In this document: positions 11,827-24,800 of the stretch, piece after piece
Numbering within the stretch: position 1 is the first letter of the stretch
How the letters are laid out: each line of letters opens with the position of its first letter
Assembly (NCBI RefSeq): GCF_009730915.1
Contig: NC_052495.1
Span: 248,001-312,000, forward strand
DNA: 64,000 bases
Direction of reading: 5' to 3'
Source of the DNA: Dioscorea cayenensis subsp. rotundata
Taxonomy: Eukaryota; Streptophyta; Magnoliopsida; Dioscoreales; Dioscoreaceae
Notes under the pieces: model-generated
The model's input: the letters and a program-made list of their open reading frames with translations, nothing else
What the model was told of the DNA's origin: nothing
The model's database searches: none
Made by a program: the position numbers and the translations under genes

Positions 11827-13606
11827 GCGAGATTTGAGTGGGTTTAGAAACGCGGATGGTGTTTGGGAGGATAGGGAGGTGGTTTTTGAGTACTTTAGGT
11901 GTGCGCCCGTGAGGGAGTAGACGTTATTATAATGCTGTGATGGTCGGTGTAGGAAACAGCGGAGTTAGCCTATTGTTTTGTGCCGCGTGTAATGTCTGAA
12001 CTTTTAAAAATTTTTATTTTTTTAATATTTTTTTGAGGAAAATATAATTATAAAAAAATAGTATACTAGTTGATTGGTTCTTGAATTGAATCTTTTTGCA
12101 ATTAAAAATCCTATTGAATTCAAGTTAAGAACTAAAAAAACAAAAAAAGCTTTTTTTAACCATGAGATAAAAATATTTAACTTAACTAACAGCTTTTGGA
12201 TCAATTGAGTATCGGTCTCTTACGTAGGATATTCATTTTAAAGAGAACCCGTGATTGAACCTTATGTCTGCAGAAAGTGAGGCGTGTTAGTCGGGCTGAG
12301 CCCTCGCTCCCCATACGTGCATGTTCGCGGGCTTCGGTCTTTGCTCGCCTTTCTAAAAATGATTCCCATGCAGAAAATAAACAAAGAATTTAATATGTAT
12401 ATATATACACTTGTTACAATGCTTTTCTTTGTTGCCATTGTAGTAAATGGAATGAATGACTATGAAATGAATTGTGGAAGCAAAAAAACTTCAAAAGTAT
12501 GGTTGGTGTAGTTCTTAGGAAAAGAGAGAGAGAGAGTTCTTGAGTTGGGTTGGCAACCTACCAATTTCTAAGCAATTAATTGAGGGAAATGATACTAATT
12601 TTCTTATTTTGATGACTTCGTTTGCAGAGTTCACAAGTTGATAAAATAAAAAAAATAAAAAAAAAGAATCTGATTTTCAGTTGATCAAATAAATGGCAAA
12701 GACTTGTGGTCATTAATCATAACAATGTGAAGTTTTTTTTTGGCACTTTATTCTTCTTTTTCTTCTGTTTATGAGGAAACAATAAAAAAGAAAAAAAAGA
12801 AAGAAAGAAAAGCATATGTTTACAATGAGAACTTTGGGAAGTCTTTGCTTAAAAAGACACGTTCCACAAGGACCATTTGGAATTTGGAGTTTGGAGTTTG
12901 GAATCCCATTCTATTGGCAGAGAACTTTTCTTTTGATTGATTGTGTTTGTGTGTGGGTCTCCCAAAAAACAAAAAGTCCTTCAAGTCTCTGTTGATTTCT
13001 TATAATAATTATTGATGACTTTTTCTACTTCAAAGTTTTGTTTATGGAAAACTGTTTTCAGTTTGGATTTTCATAGAAATTTCTAGTTCATGTTCAATAG
13101 ACATTTGTTTAACACAATTATTAGAAAAAAGGACAGAAGAATTTGTGTATATTATATTACATTATATTATAAGTATTGATTTATGTTATATGTATGTAAA
13201 TTTTTTTATTTAACCCACAACATGACTTATATTATTATAATTCTTTGAAATTAATTGACAAATAAAAAAATTGACATTCTATCAAAGATTAAAAAGTTCA
13301 ATCAAGAGTTCCCATTTCAAATTAAAAAATCAAGAGTTTAAATTCTCTTGAATTCAAAGATTAAAAGTTCAATCTCGTCTCTTATCTACGCGAAGTCATG
13401 AATTAGATAACCTAATCCATGATTATATTATCTTTGCTTGTTTTTTTTATATACATATTGTTTGTGAATTATTGATTTATGGTTTCAAAAATGTTTCCTT
13501 CCCATGGTCATGTGAATCAAATAGAAGAAAACAAATATAAATTAATTTTTCTTTTTTTCATATAAATCAATTAGATAATTACAAACACTATCTCGTAACT
13601 ATTGTT

Positions 13607-13801
13607 ATCATTGCTCACTTTTTGAAAAATGTGGATAAACCACGAACTATTGAAATAGCAGAATGATACGATAGAGACAGTCCTCTCACCGGGAGGTGAG
13701 GAGCAAAAATTAAGACAACATAACAACGTACGAGAAAACGAGGAAAAACCAAAAATAAAAACTGGACAGACAAAAAACACCGTCTGAATCATTGCTCACT
13801 T
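13607..13801 (-). mobile_element. 167-bp retroposon-like insertion with 14-bp TSD
   Basis: The 14-mer ATCATTGCTCACTT is present exactly at 13607-13620 and 13788-13801, flanking 167 bp. A long perfect TSD fits target-primed retrotransposition (SINE or truncated LINE). Read on the minus strand, the insert ends TTATCCACATTTTTCAAA, not a clean poly-A. No coding capacity and no clear A/B boxes are seen. Orientation and class are inferred. Confidence 0.55.
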
Positions 13802-15397
13802 AACTAACACTTTTGTGATGATATATATATATACACACACAATTTATTGACAAGACAAAAAGGGGTAAAAGATCATTGTATTTTCTGATTCAATTAATTA
13901 TCACGCATGTGTCCAATCTATATAAATAAATCATAGACAAACAATATATTTTTAATTTAATTTAAAAATTAAATATTTTATTTACTCTAATTAACATTTG
14001 GTGAAACATATTTTGCAGATGTCCACTCAGATTAGAAAAAAATTAGAAAGAGAAAAAAAAAAATGAGAGAGACAGACACAAAATCCAATGGAGAGAGAAA
14101 ACAATGGAGTTATATAGAGCGATTAGAATCAAGGTGAAATGGGGTGTTTGTGTTTTTATAAAATCTTTTAGAGAGTAAAAATAAATTTAGATAGCTCAAA
14201 TTACATGAGTATTGTTCTGATAAACGATCCAACAATCAAGATTTTATCACAAATATTTTGTTATGCATCACATTTTTCACTATATATTACACACTGTTCA
14301 TTATATTGTACTGTTTATAGAGTTTACTATATATATATACCAATTGACAGCAATTCGATTGATAATGAACATCGATGTGCGAACGTTCACAGATAACAAA
14401 TCTATACTCGTGTAAATTATCAGTCCCTTAATATTATATACAAAATTATTTATTTTCACCTATTTATCCAATGTGAAACCTACAATTTTACACATATTTT
14501 GGAGCCACTTGTATACTAGATATCTTTACTTTCTTATGCAGTAACTTATTCTGTTGACTTTTAAAATGTTATGCATACTTTAATGCAAGCAAATACAAAA
14601 TAACCCTTTTGTACTTACTTACCAAACTATAGACAAGTGGGGACAAAATCATTAACTCAAGCTCCCAAGGTGTATTTATATGATTTTAACATCCAATAAT
14701 AAAACCAAAGTAAAATATTAATACCACTGGTACCAAGGCAATTATCCTTAGAAATAAATTGGCTTTTATAAAAGACTCTAGAGATACAAGTCATACAACA
14801 CAAGCACTAGCAGACAACTTATCTCACATGTTTTGGCATTAAAGCCCACTAGTGTTATCTGTTGGATTTTGTGGTCACAATTATAGCACCAACCCAATAA
14901 TTAATGTCCTAGCTGCCACATCAACTGAAGGCTCCACAATCCTTGCTTCTCATGCATATATTGAAGTATTAAAAAAGTGATTTAATTACTTTACAGATCC
15001 ATGTAATTATATATTTTTTACTCTTTTAATCTTTGTAATATTTTAAAGTATAATTAAATTCTCAAATTTAGTCAAATTAGATCATTCTAGTTTGCGGTGT
15101 AGATGGACAAGTGTAAATTATAAAAAAACTTAATCAGATCTCAAAAAAATATCTGCAGTAGTAGAATAACCCAATTCGACCAAATATGAAAGATCTTAAT
15201 CTGATCTCAAAAAATATTAAAAAAACTAAAAAAACAGAAAATACATAATTATAGAGACCAGCAATTAAACCATTAATAATCATATTCATTGTCTTCAAAC
15301 ACTAGTATCTTAATATCTTCCTATATATAAAGCCAACAAGATAATTATTCTTTACCACGTCACATAATTATATGTCGATTGAAAGATAAAAAGGTAC

Positions 15398-15570
15398 TTT
15401 TTGAGAAAGGCACGTACAAGCGGGCGGCGAACACGTGGGGAGCCGCTGGCCACCACCGAATCGCTGCACTCACCTGCTGAGATGGGGATCGAACTCGGGG
15501 AGCCACGCCAACACTCGAGCGCGAACACCCCTACTGCGAGGGCCCGATCTCGATGCCAAAGTACTCAAAT
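15398..15570 (-). mobile_element. Possible SINE-like GC-rich island
   Basis: A sharply GC-rich block of about 170 bp in AT-rich DNA. On the minus strand it contains GAGTTCGATCCCC, close to the pol III B-box consensus, preceded by GTGTTGGCGTGGC, and it ends CTTTCTCAAAA. GTACT flanks both sides, too short to prove a TSD. It could instead be a fragment of another repeat. Confidence 0.35.
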
Positions 15571-17543
15571 GGTCGTCGGCTACATTTTGTTTGAAGAGAA
15601 ACATCCCTATTGTTAGTTATTTTGGTTCTAATAATGACTGCTATTCACAAATGCTTACAAACATATATGCCTTAAAAAACTACTGCTATTTATCCTCAGG
15701 GTCTACAACAATAAAATTTTAATCCATTGTCGAAAATCTTAAACTAGAAGTGTAAATCAAAGGCTTCTCATCTGTTAGTGTAGACCAACAATTCAAATAT
15801 CCATAGGTGTATGATATGATCCATATTATCGGATTCATATGTTTAGATTTATAAATAGATTTAAATATCTGTACCAAGGGATTTACATTGCCAAATTTAC
15901 CAACAAATTTGTATTATCAGATTAACCAGCAGATTCAAATACCTATAAAGATGGATTTACATTTTGGGATTACAAAAGTGTATGGACATACAATCATTAC
16001 TAAATGGTAACCCTAATTTATTGGTTAATATTTAATTATAGAACCATTGAACTTGAGAAATATATAGGTGACAGCCTCCCAAACAAAGTCCCTCCAGCAT
16101 AAAAGTCTAAGATAATAAAAGCACTGCTATAATGGTTGTCACTTCCACCACACCCACGGGTTCCATTATTTATCATCTGTTTTTCCCCCCTTTCTCCTTT
16201 TCTCCCATAAAAGCATCATTTCATTGGCATCATATGAAAGGGAGGGAAATTAAGAAAAGATACATAAATTTCTTGATATTGAGAATGAAAGAATCCAATA
16301 ATATTAAATAAAAAAATTAAATTGAGATACTAAAGGCAAACAAACAAACTCATTATCACCGACACAATACAACGTTGTAGCATCCAAGAACATGTGTTAT
16401 TTCCGGTACTATGTAGGTATCCAGTGATGAAACATCACTAAAGTTTAATAGCAGTTAAGTGCTGTTAAAAGGGCAGTGTTATCAAAGCTAGCTTTTTTGG
16501 AGCTTAGAATGCCACATATTTCATTCTGAACAAACATTCCATTTAAAAGGACCAGTGAGTTTTTAACTAGTAAGTGTTTTAAATTTAATGCACTCAACTG
16601 CAAGTGTTTCTTAGTTGATTGTAAGGACATTAGCTAGACAAGCAAAAGGCGCCACAAAAGCTAAAGTTTTCATCATTAACTATATACTGTTGCAATAAAG
16701 ATAGGAACTGTGGCAACAACCAGTGTCCTTTCATGACTCCAAACATATATGCAGTGTGTATATATCTTGAGAATTTAAAATACAACTAACAGCAAACCCT
16801 AAAAAGGAGTGTTTTCACTGTTTCTTTGTTTATGAAAACCATAAAAGCAGCTAAAATAAAAGGAAAGCCTTGACGGTAGAATTGGAAGACATTGAAACCA
16901 AAAGCAAGAATCACAACAATTGTACTCTCTCTACATCTATGACATGTAATTTTCTTCTTATATAACATAGAATCAATAGATTTCAAACACTAAAAGGGTG
17001 ATTTTCAGTGGTTCTTGTTCACCAGTCACTTCGAAGTAGCTCAAGAAGTCATACAATAATATCATGACAGACTATTCAATTGTTCATCTATACTTTTCCA
17101 AGAACAAATGAATTCAAAGGCAAAAACCAGACTCAGCCATTCTACTTTCTCTATATCTACAATACATAATTTTCTCTTCATATAAAATATAACCAACAGG
17201 ATTCAAACTCTAAAAAGAGATTAATACAGTATGATGATAGACAGAACATGCAATATATGTGCATCAATGAATTTCCAAACATAATCAAAAACATGGAAAC
17301 CAAAACCAGAATCACAACTACACTACACTCACTCTGTAGATCTCTTTATAGATAAATAGATAGAGTTAAATATAATATTTGTCTCAAATCTCCATGCAAA
17401 CAGGACAACGTGACTTACCAAACACAACGTCGGTGCTCCATTTGTTTACTGTCCACTAAGCAACATACACCACCCACTTAAAGTCAACAAAAGAGACTAT
17501 AAATTAATCTCTATTTTTATTTCATCTACTCACCAGGGCTCAA

Positions 17544-18543
17544 NNNNNNNNNNNNNNNNNNNNNNNNNNNNNNNNNNNNNNNNNNNNNNNNNNNNNNNNN
17601 NNNNNNNNNNNNNNNNNNNNNNNNNNNNNNNNNNNNNNNNNNNNNNNNNNNNNNNNNNNNNNNNNNNNNNNNNNNNNNNNNNNNNNNNNNNNNNNNNNNN
17701 NNNNNNNNNNNNNNNNNNNNNNNNNNNNNNNNNNNNNNNNNNNNNNNNNNNNNNNNNNNNNNNNNNNNNNNNNNNNNNNNNNNNNNNNNNNNNNNNNNNN
17801 NNNNNNNNNNNNNNNNNNNNNNNNNNNNNNNNNNNNNNNNNNNNNNNNNNNNNNNNNNNNNNNNNNNNNNNNNNNNNNNNNNNNNNNNNNNNNNNNNNNN
17901 NNNNNNNNNNNNNNNNNNNNNNNNNNNNNNNNNNNNNNNNNNNNNNNNNNNNNNNNNNNNNNNNNNNNNNNNNNNNNNNNNNNNNNNNNNNNNNNNNNNN
18001 NNNNNNNNNNNNNNNNNNNNNNNNNNNNNNNNNNNNNNNNNNNNNNNNNNNNNNNNNNNNNNNNNNNNNNNNNNNNNNNNNNNNNNNNNNNNNNNNNNNN
18101 NNNNNNNNNNNNNNNNNNNNNNNNNNNNNNNNNNNNNNNNNNNNNNNNNNNNNNNNNNNNNNNNNNNNNNNNNNNNNNNNNNNNNNNNNNNNNNNNNNNN
18201 NNNNNNNNNNNNNNNNNNNNNNNNNNNNNNNNNNNNNNNNNNNNNNNNNNNNNNNNNNNNNNNNNNNNNNNNNNNNNNNNNNNNNNNNNNNNNNNNNNNN
18301 NNNNNNNNNNNNNNNNNNNNNNNNNNNNNNNNNNNNNNNNNNNNNNNNNNNNNNNNNNNNNNNNNNNNNNNNNNNNNNNNNNNNNNNNNNNNNNNNNNNN
18401 NNNNNNNNNNNNNNNNNNNNNNNNNNNNNNNNNNNNNNNNNNNNNNNNNNNNNNNNNNNNNNNNNNNNNNNNNNNNNNNNNNNNNNNNNNNNNNNNNNNN
18501 NNNNNNNNNNNNNNNNNNNNNNNNNNNNNNNNNNNNNNNNNNN
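17544..18543. other. Assembly gap (1000 N)
   Basis: Exactly 1000 Ns, the conventional placeholder for a scaffold gap of unknown size. True distance and content between the flanks are unknown. The long open frames running through it are artefacts. Confidence 0.99.
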
Positions 18544-18842
18544 TGTACAAATTACTTTAAAAAAACCCACACCAATGTACAATTAAAAATATTTATTATA
18601 TAAAGTTGACATAATTTTTTTTAAAATTTTTTTTTATAGAAGCTATCTCAGCTCAAATATCTACCAAAATATTTTATAATTATGAAACTTTACAGGGCGA
18701 TATGTGCAAAAGATCTTTTAATAATTAAACCTAATTTTGAAAACCCAAAACCCAGCTATAAAACGAGCGATCATGGAGCATTTCGCGGAGCTCGCTCACA
18801 AACTCTCGAGCTCGAAGCATTGCTTCATCGCTCTCCTCGGCA
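18544..18842 (+). other. 5' flank of the DExH7-like gene
   Basis: About 300 bp between the assembly gap and the start codon. The last 100 bp turn GC-rich, as is usual for a plant 5' UTR. Only part of the promoter is available because the gap removes the rest. An upstream ATG at 18773 lies in another frame. Confidence 0.5.
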
Positions 18843-21800
18843 ATGGCTCCCAAGAAGAAGAGCCAGCACCATCACCAGAAATCGGGGTCGCGATCGGCTC
18901 CCAAATCGGCCCCAAAGCTCCAGATCTCCGCCGAGAACGAGAGTCGCCTTCGCCGCCTCCTCCTCAACACCCAGAGGCCGGCCCCTGCTCCACCACCCCC
19001 TGCCGAGACTGAGTCCAAAGCCCAGAAGGGCAAGAGACTTCGCGGCGTCTACGACAAGCTCTCTCTTGAGGGCTTCACTGAAGACCAGATCGAACGGGCT
19101 CTCTCTGCTCTCAGTGTATCCGTTATGAAATGTTTTTTGATTCGGGATTTTCTTGAAGTTTGAATTCATGGTGGTATTCTAATTCTCTGATTGTTCTTGA
19201 TGTTTAGGAGGGTGCTACTTTTGAGAACGCGTTGGATTGGCTTTGCTTGAACATTCCGGGGAACGAGCTCCCACTTAAGTTTTCAAGCGGTGGTTCCACA
19301 TCTGCACCGGAAGGTTGTGCTGGGTTTTCCATTCTGTTTTCTACTCGAAAATTGTAATATTTCTTGAAATTGGTATTGTTGTTTGATGGTTTGTTTTTTC
19401 TTTAAGTTTGGACGACTAGAGTGTGTTTGGACTGGAAAATAATCTGTTTTTCTTGATTTGTCTGCATGTTGAAGATAAGATGGATTAGCAAAGTGAGGAA
19501 ATTTTGTTTTAGATTTTTCTCCTTTTCTGATTTGTTTTTTTTTTTTCCCTCTAATTCTTCATTATTTCAGCACTCCCGAAGGCTCCATGTAGGTTTTAGA
19601 ATGTGGTTTTCTCTAAATGCAAGAGATTGATGATTATCTTTTATTGCATTTTGTGTCATGCTTTTCATCGTGATGTTGATGTTTTTGGAGTAAATCTGTT
19701 GAACAGGTGCAGCAAGGGCGATTAAAGTTTTATCTACAGCTCGGGCAGATTGGGTTCCTCAGCAACGGCCACAGAGTCATGTGGCAGAGGAGTTGCCTGG
19801 AGTTTCAGTTCGGGTTAAAGGGCAGGGTGATGAGTTGTCACTGGAGCTGGGTAAATCAGGTCAGGCAGACTGGATACGCCAATATATGGAACAAGAAGAA
19901 GAAGAAGAGTCATCTCAAGAGGAGAAGGTATGCCAAATGCTTCTCGTCTGCCAAATGCTTCTCGTCTTACTTTAATTATAATTCTCTGGGGAAGATATTT
20001 ACTCCTTTAATACTTATTTGATAATGTCAAATCATCACTTTTTCGTAACAACTTGTTGAAACTAATTGGTAGTGAACCATATAACGTGTTTTTGATATCC
20101 TTCTTCCTATATTAAACTCTGATCTTGGATGCTGCCAAATAATTCACTTATGGCTTGTATTTTAGAAGCTTTATCTCTCTCTGTTGTTGTTATTGCTCAT
20201 GGTAAGATACATCTATGCTTCTAGGATGTTGATCTTGGCTCTCGTGCTGCTTCAATTGTGAAAGAATATCACCACGCAAGATCGGAAGCACTGTTGGCTA
20301 AACAAAGAGGAGATAAAAAGAATCGGGATTACTATGGGGCTATCATCAGCAAACTCAAGCAAGAAATGTCGTCTCTAGGTTATGTTTGTGTCCTTTTTTA
20401 TTTCAGAAATTTGTTTCTTGGTTCTGACATTCTGCTGGATGTATTATTTGCAGGCCTATCACATGACATTTTGCTTTCGGAGTTGCAGGAACAGGACACT
20501 AACTCAACCTCAGCTAATATGTCTAACAAATCTTTACCCTGTGAACCTTTTGAGTTAAAACAGATGGATGATTGTAGTTGGTCTGATCTTACACAACCTG
20601 ACAGTGAGCCCATTGTTAATACAGATCTAGATGAAAATTTCTATTCAGACGGAAGAGTCTGTGCTGCTAATCTATTTGAAAATGATACTTCTGAGAAGGT
20701 TAGTCAAGAAAATGAGGAACCTGTGGATTTAGAACTTGATAATCTATTTAGTGAAGATCCTTCTTCCAGTGGAGCTCTACCTCATGAAATTCTGAAACAA
20801 CAAAAGAAAGAGAAACTGCCACAGCTTATGTATGGGGGTACTTTACTGATTATTGATGACATATGGAAAAAGGTAGCTCATTTTGTCATTGTTCATTTTC
20901 TACTTTTCTTCCTTTTATTTTCCAGCAGCATTTCTTTCTGTGCTTACTAACAATGATCCTTTATGTGCTTGTTTTTCCTGATATCAGGGTGATTTGGGAA
21001 TGATACCTAAGGCTCTTCTTCAAAAGCTGTGCCAAAGATTAGGCTGGAAAGCACCGAAGTATGCCAAGTTATCTGAAAAGGATGGCCAGTTTCTTTATTC
21101 CTTGAGCATTTTGCGGACTGCCGTGGGTCGAGGTAAGAGCCATATGGCTGGTGGCTTGATTACCCTCCGCCTTCCAGATCAGTGTGAGCCATTTGGATCT
21201 GTTGAGGTAAATTACTGCATGCTTACCGTAATACTTTTACATGCCTCTGGTTCTTGATTATTAAGAAGGTTTTAGTTCTTGAACACTGAGCCTAGATAAG
21301 TTGGCAATGTAATTAAAAGCGCTAGGCACCTTAAGGCGATGAGAATGTTAATCGCTTGAGGCGCCACCCTAGGCGGGTAAGGTGACAATTATTCTCTTGT
21401 GCTTCATTTGGATCCTTAATTTTCTTAAGTACAGCATGCCTTTTGCTTTGGTATATCATCCAAGTAAAACTGCTTTTGCTGTATAAACAGATTGAAGTTC
21501 AATTTATGTTTCAGTTAGTACATTCACTTGAAATTACAAATCATCTATATTCAACTGTTGTGCTATTCAACCAACATATAATAGCAAAGCAATTTCATGC
21601 TTTTGGTTTTAATTCTTTCAGCATTTGTTTTATGTCATTTAAAGAAAGAAATTGGAAGTCTGTCATCCTGATAATCTCATAGTTTATATGTGTCTGACCA
21701 AAATAACTTGGCAAATATATAAACTTCGATGTTGATATGCAGGATGCACAGAATAAAGTAGCAGCATTTGCACTTTCTCGACTTTTTCCCAATCTTCCAC

Positions 21801-24800
21801 TAAGTCAAATGCTTTCAGAACCATACTCATCGTTTGTGACAAAATGGGAGGAAAGTGAGGGCGTTAAACCAGATCAGAATCCTTCTTGCATTTGTTTGAA
21901 AGCATTTTGTCATTATCTTCTACCAGAATTGCATTCATCCATCCAATGTTTTAACTCTTTTTTAACCAATGTTATGGTTTTGCTCAGATATACTCCCAAC
22001 TGACTTGGAAGAAAGTGAGCATAATCGTAGGTCAGGATTTGTGGATTCGTTACTTAGAGATGCTCATCAACCAATGGTTTCCTTGGATGCTAGTTTGGAA
22101 TTTGAGAAATCTTTAGACGCATGCAATGTAAAGCAAGCAGATGGAAATTCCTACCCTGAATCAACATCACTTGATAGGACAGGTATCTATTTAATTATTT
22201 GAAAAGGATCTGTTGTTTTTCCTCATTGTGATCAGGAAGAGCATGATTGAAGTAGAAAATTAAGTAAAGTTTATCTATGAGCTGTAGAACATGTGACAAT
22301 ACTTCAGCAGTAGCAACAACAAATACATTAATGTGGCTGTGCTTATTCCGGTCCAGTGTGATATTCTGTTTTGACATATGGAAATCATTTTGCTGTCAAC
22401 TTTTAAGTTGTTTTTAAGCTAAGTACATCTTCATTCGAGGTTCACCTCTTTTAAAATGAGTTTCAAAGTCTACTGATGCATCCAGTTGAATGTTTATTTT
22501 ATTTATTTTTTGATATTTATAGTGGCTAGTAATACGCATGGTTAGTTGCATTTATCAACTAGATACATTATGACAAAATTTTAAAGGTATTTTGTCCCAT
22601 AATGCCTGATTTTTTGATGGTTGTGTATTATTCTTGATACTTGGATCCTTAATATTTTCTGTTATGTTATCTTCAACCTTTGACAGATGTTGATGTATAA
22701 ACATTCTATTCTTCTTTGAGGGAAACATCATAAAGAGTTTCTTAGCCCCAAGCCTATTTTTTCCTTTTTTTCAAGAAAATAGCATTTTTGTTTCTTTTCT
22801 CATTATGAGGGTGTCATTTATTTCTTTTCTTGCCTTTCATGGAATTGTGAGTTATCACATGTCCATTGCATGGATAATCCATTTGTACCTCAGCACGGTT
22901 TGATCTGATTTTAAAATTTCCAAAGCTCATTGTTTTGCTTACTTTCATTAGAAAAATATCTTATTGCAGGAGAATTTAACCATCAGCAAACAGAGAGTGT
23001 GTTTTTGGAGAAAGAACTGAAGAACAAAATTAAACTGCCAAAATACAAGGTATGCTTTTGGCAGGCATTATTTTTTATTTCACCCTATGGACTTGTGAAT
23101 GCATTGGAATTTAGTAATTTCTCAATGGGTACGTGGCTTTGGCTTCATGGTGCCTGGCTATTCCCTATTTTCTTTATGCATTTGTACTTGGAATACAATT
23201 ACAAGTGATATGTGCTTCTGTGGCATTTTGCATTGTCTTGAATTATTTCACCTGATGTGTTTTGAGCATGTATGCCAACTTCATGTTTTGTTACTGCTGC
23301 TTATTTCCATTCTTCAGGAAATGATGAAAGCTAGAGCTACTCTGCCAATTGCTAACCTCAAGAATCAGATTCTACATTTACTCAAAGAGAATGATGTGAT
23401 TGTGATTAGTGGAGAAACTGGATGCGGGAAAACAACACAGGTATCTTGTAGTGCAATTTTATAAAAAGATGTTAAGCCAATTTTGCAGATATTCAGTTAT
23501 TGCAATTTGTCCAATTCAGTGGGTAGTATCTCCAGCATTTTATATGTCAATTATAGACACTATTGTATTCACATTGGCCTCATCAATTTTTTGCCTTTCA
23601 TTTGAAGAAGTGTGAAGTGTGTGTGCGTATATATATTCTTTGAAAAAAAAACCCAGAGATTTTATTTATGCCTTGATAATTATAGCATTGGTATGATATA
23701 CATTGTTTAACTATCCCTGTGTAACCTTTATTGCGGAGTGTGGCTTTCTTATGTTAGTGAAGTCATATCTTATCTGGTCCAGAAGTACATACAAGGAAAA
23801 TAAATTCTTCACGATCATGTAATAGAATGCAAAGATATGAAATGCATTCCTCCATTTACCACTCCCTCCACCTTCTAATTTATTTTTTCAATTTGACATT
23901 ATCCTTTATTCATTTTCATGCTCTTCTGCCTTAGATGTTTATTCATTATGCAAAAGGTCAGCATTGTCAACTATTTAATCAGTTTATTTGTAGGTTCCCC
24001 AATATATATTGGATGACATGATTGGATCAGGACGAGGAGGCTTTTGCAACATTGTGTGCACGCAACCTAGAAGAATAGCAGTATGTATAATTATCTTTTT
24101 TCTTTTCAGATTAATTGGGCGGTTATGTTGTCTGTAGACAGTTGGTGCTATTTATTTGAACGTTATTTTTATGTGTTTTGCTCAAGATATATATTGGTTG
24201 TTGATTAAATATGAAAGACACATGATTTATTTATCATTGGATTTGAAATGATGGCATATGTTATTATGGAATATCAATTATTGTTGCCTTTTATGTTAGT
24301 TTGTATATACTGTAAGTTCTAGCACTAAGAATTATTACAGTAAATTTGTGTATAAATTATGTACATACCTGTAACTCATTTCTAGGCTAACTTTTGTCTG
24401 TAAGCAAACATATGCGTTAAAATTGCCTGTAGTCTTTCATGCATTTTGCTGACCAGTTTTTAACTAGCTCTTCTGTTTAACTGCTTTGGTAAGTTGTCTA
24501 CTGACTTATCCATTTTAATTATTCTGGAAGATAATTTGAAGTTGAAAAGAGACCTACTTAGCAGTACCAAAGGAAAAGTGATAGGCGTGTGAAGATTTAT
24601 TATTCTTCTCAAACAAGAACATTTTATCAAAGGCATACCTTTTTTGTTATTAAGGTGGGTAGACCACAGTTACTGAGAACTCAAAAGAGTTTTCACATGA
24701 TCTGACATTGCAACTGACAAAATAATAACTAAAAGATACATCGGGGACCTTCCACATCTTGTAGGGGCTAGAAAGGTGAACTATGACAAAGTCCAGAAGG

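Larger units (their letters stand above)
11721..17543. other. Gene-poor AT-rich region
   Basis: No convincing protein-coding gene is seen. The first 200 bp form the dirigent promoter. A patch at about 12210-12350, read on the minus strand, holds GGTTCAATCAC, which resembles a pol III B box, and may be an old SINE fragment. A 167-bp insertion with a 14-bp TSD sits at 13621-13787, and a GC-rich island at about 15398-15570. Other short ORFs lack family motifs. Confidence 0.6.

Noticed and set aside
11198-11847. Plus-strand frames opposite the dirigent gene
   Set aside because: Antisense shadows of the dirigent ORF with no recognisable motif; the dirigent match on the minus strand is strong.
12210-12350. 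Third SINE candidate with GGTTCAATCAC on the minus strand
   Set aside because: No poly-A tail or target-site duplication could be found, so it is noted only within the intergenic entry.
13680-13702. CTCACC-GGGA-GGTGAG hairpin considered as a regulatory or terminator structure
   Set aside because: Only a 6-bp stem, inside a presumed retroposon, with no adjacent gene.
15401-15722. Two plus-strand ORFs in the GC-rich island
   Set aside because: Chance ORFs produced by the GC-rich repeat; no family resemblance.
17530-18582. Two ~340-residue open frames on the minus strand
   Set aside because: They consist almost entirely of undetermined residues spanning the N gap.
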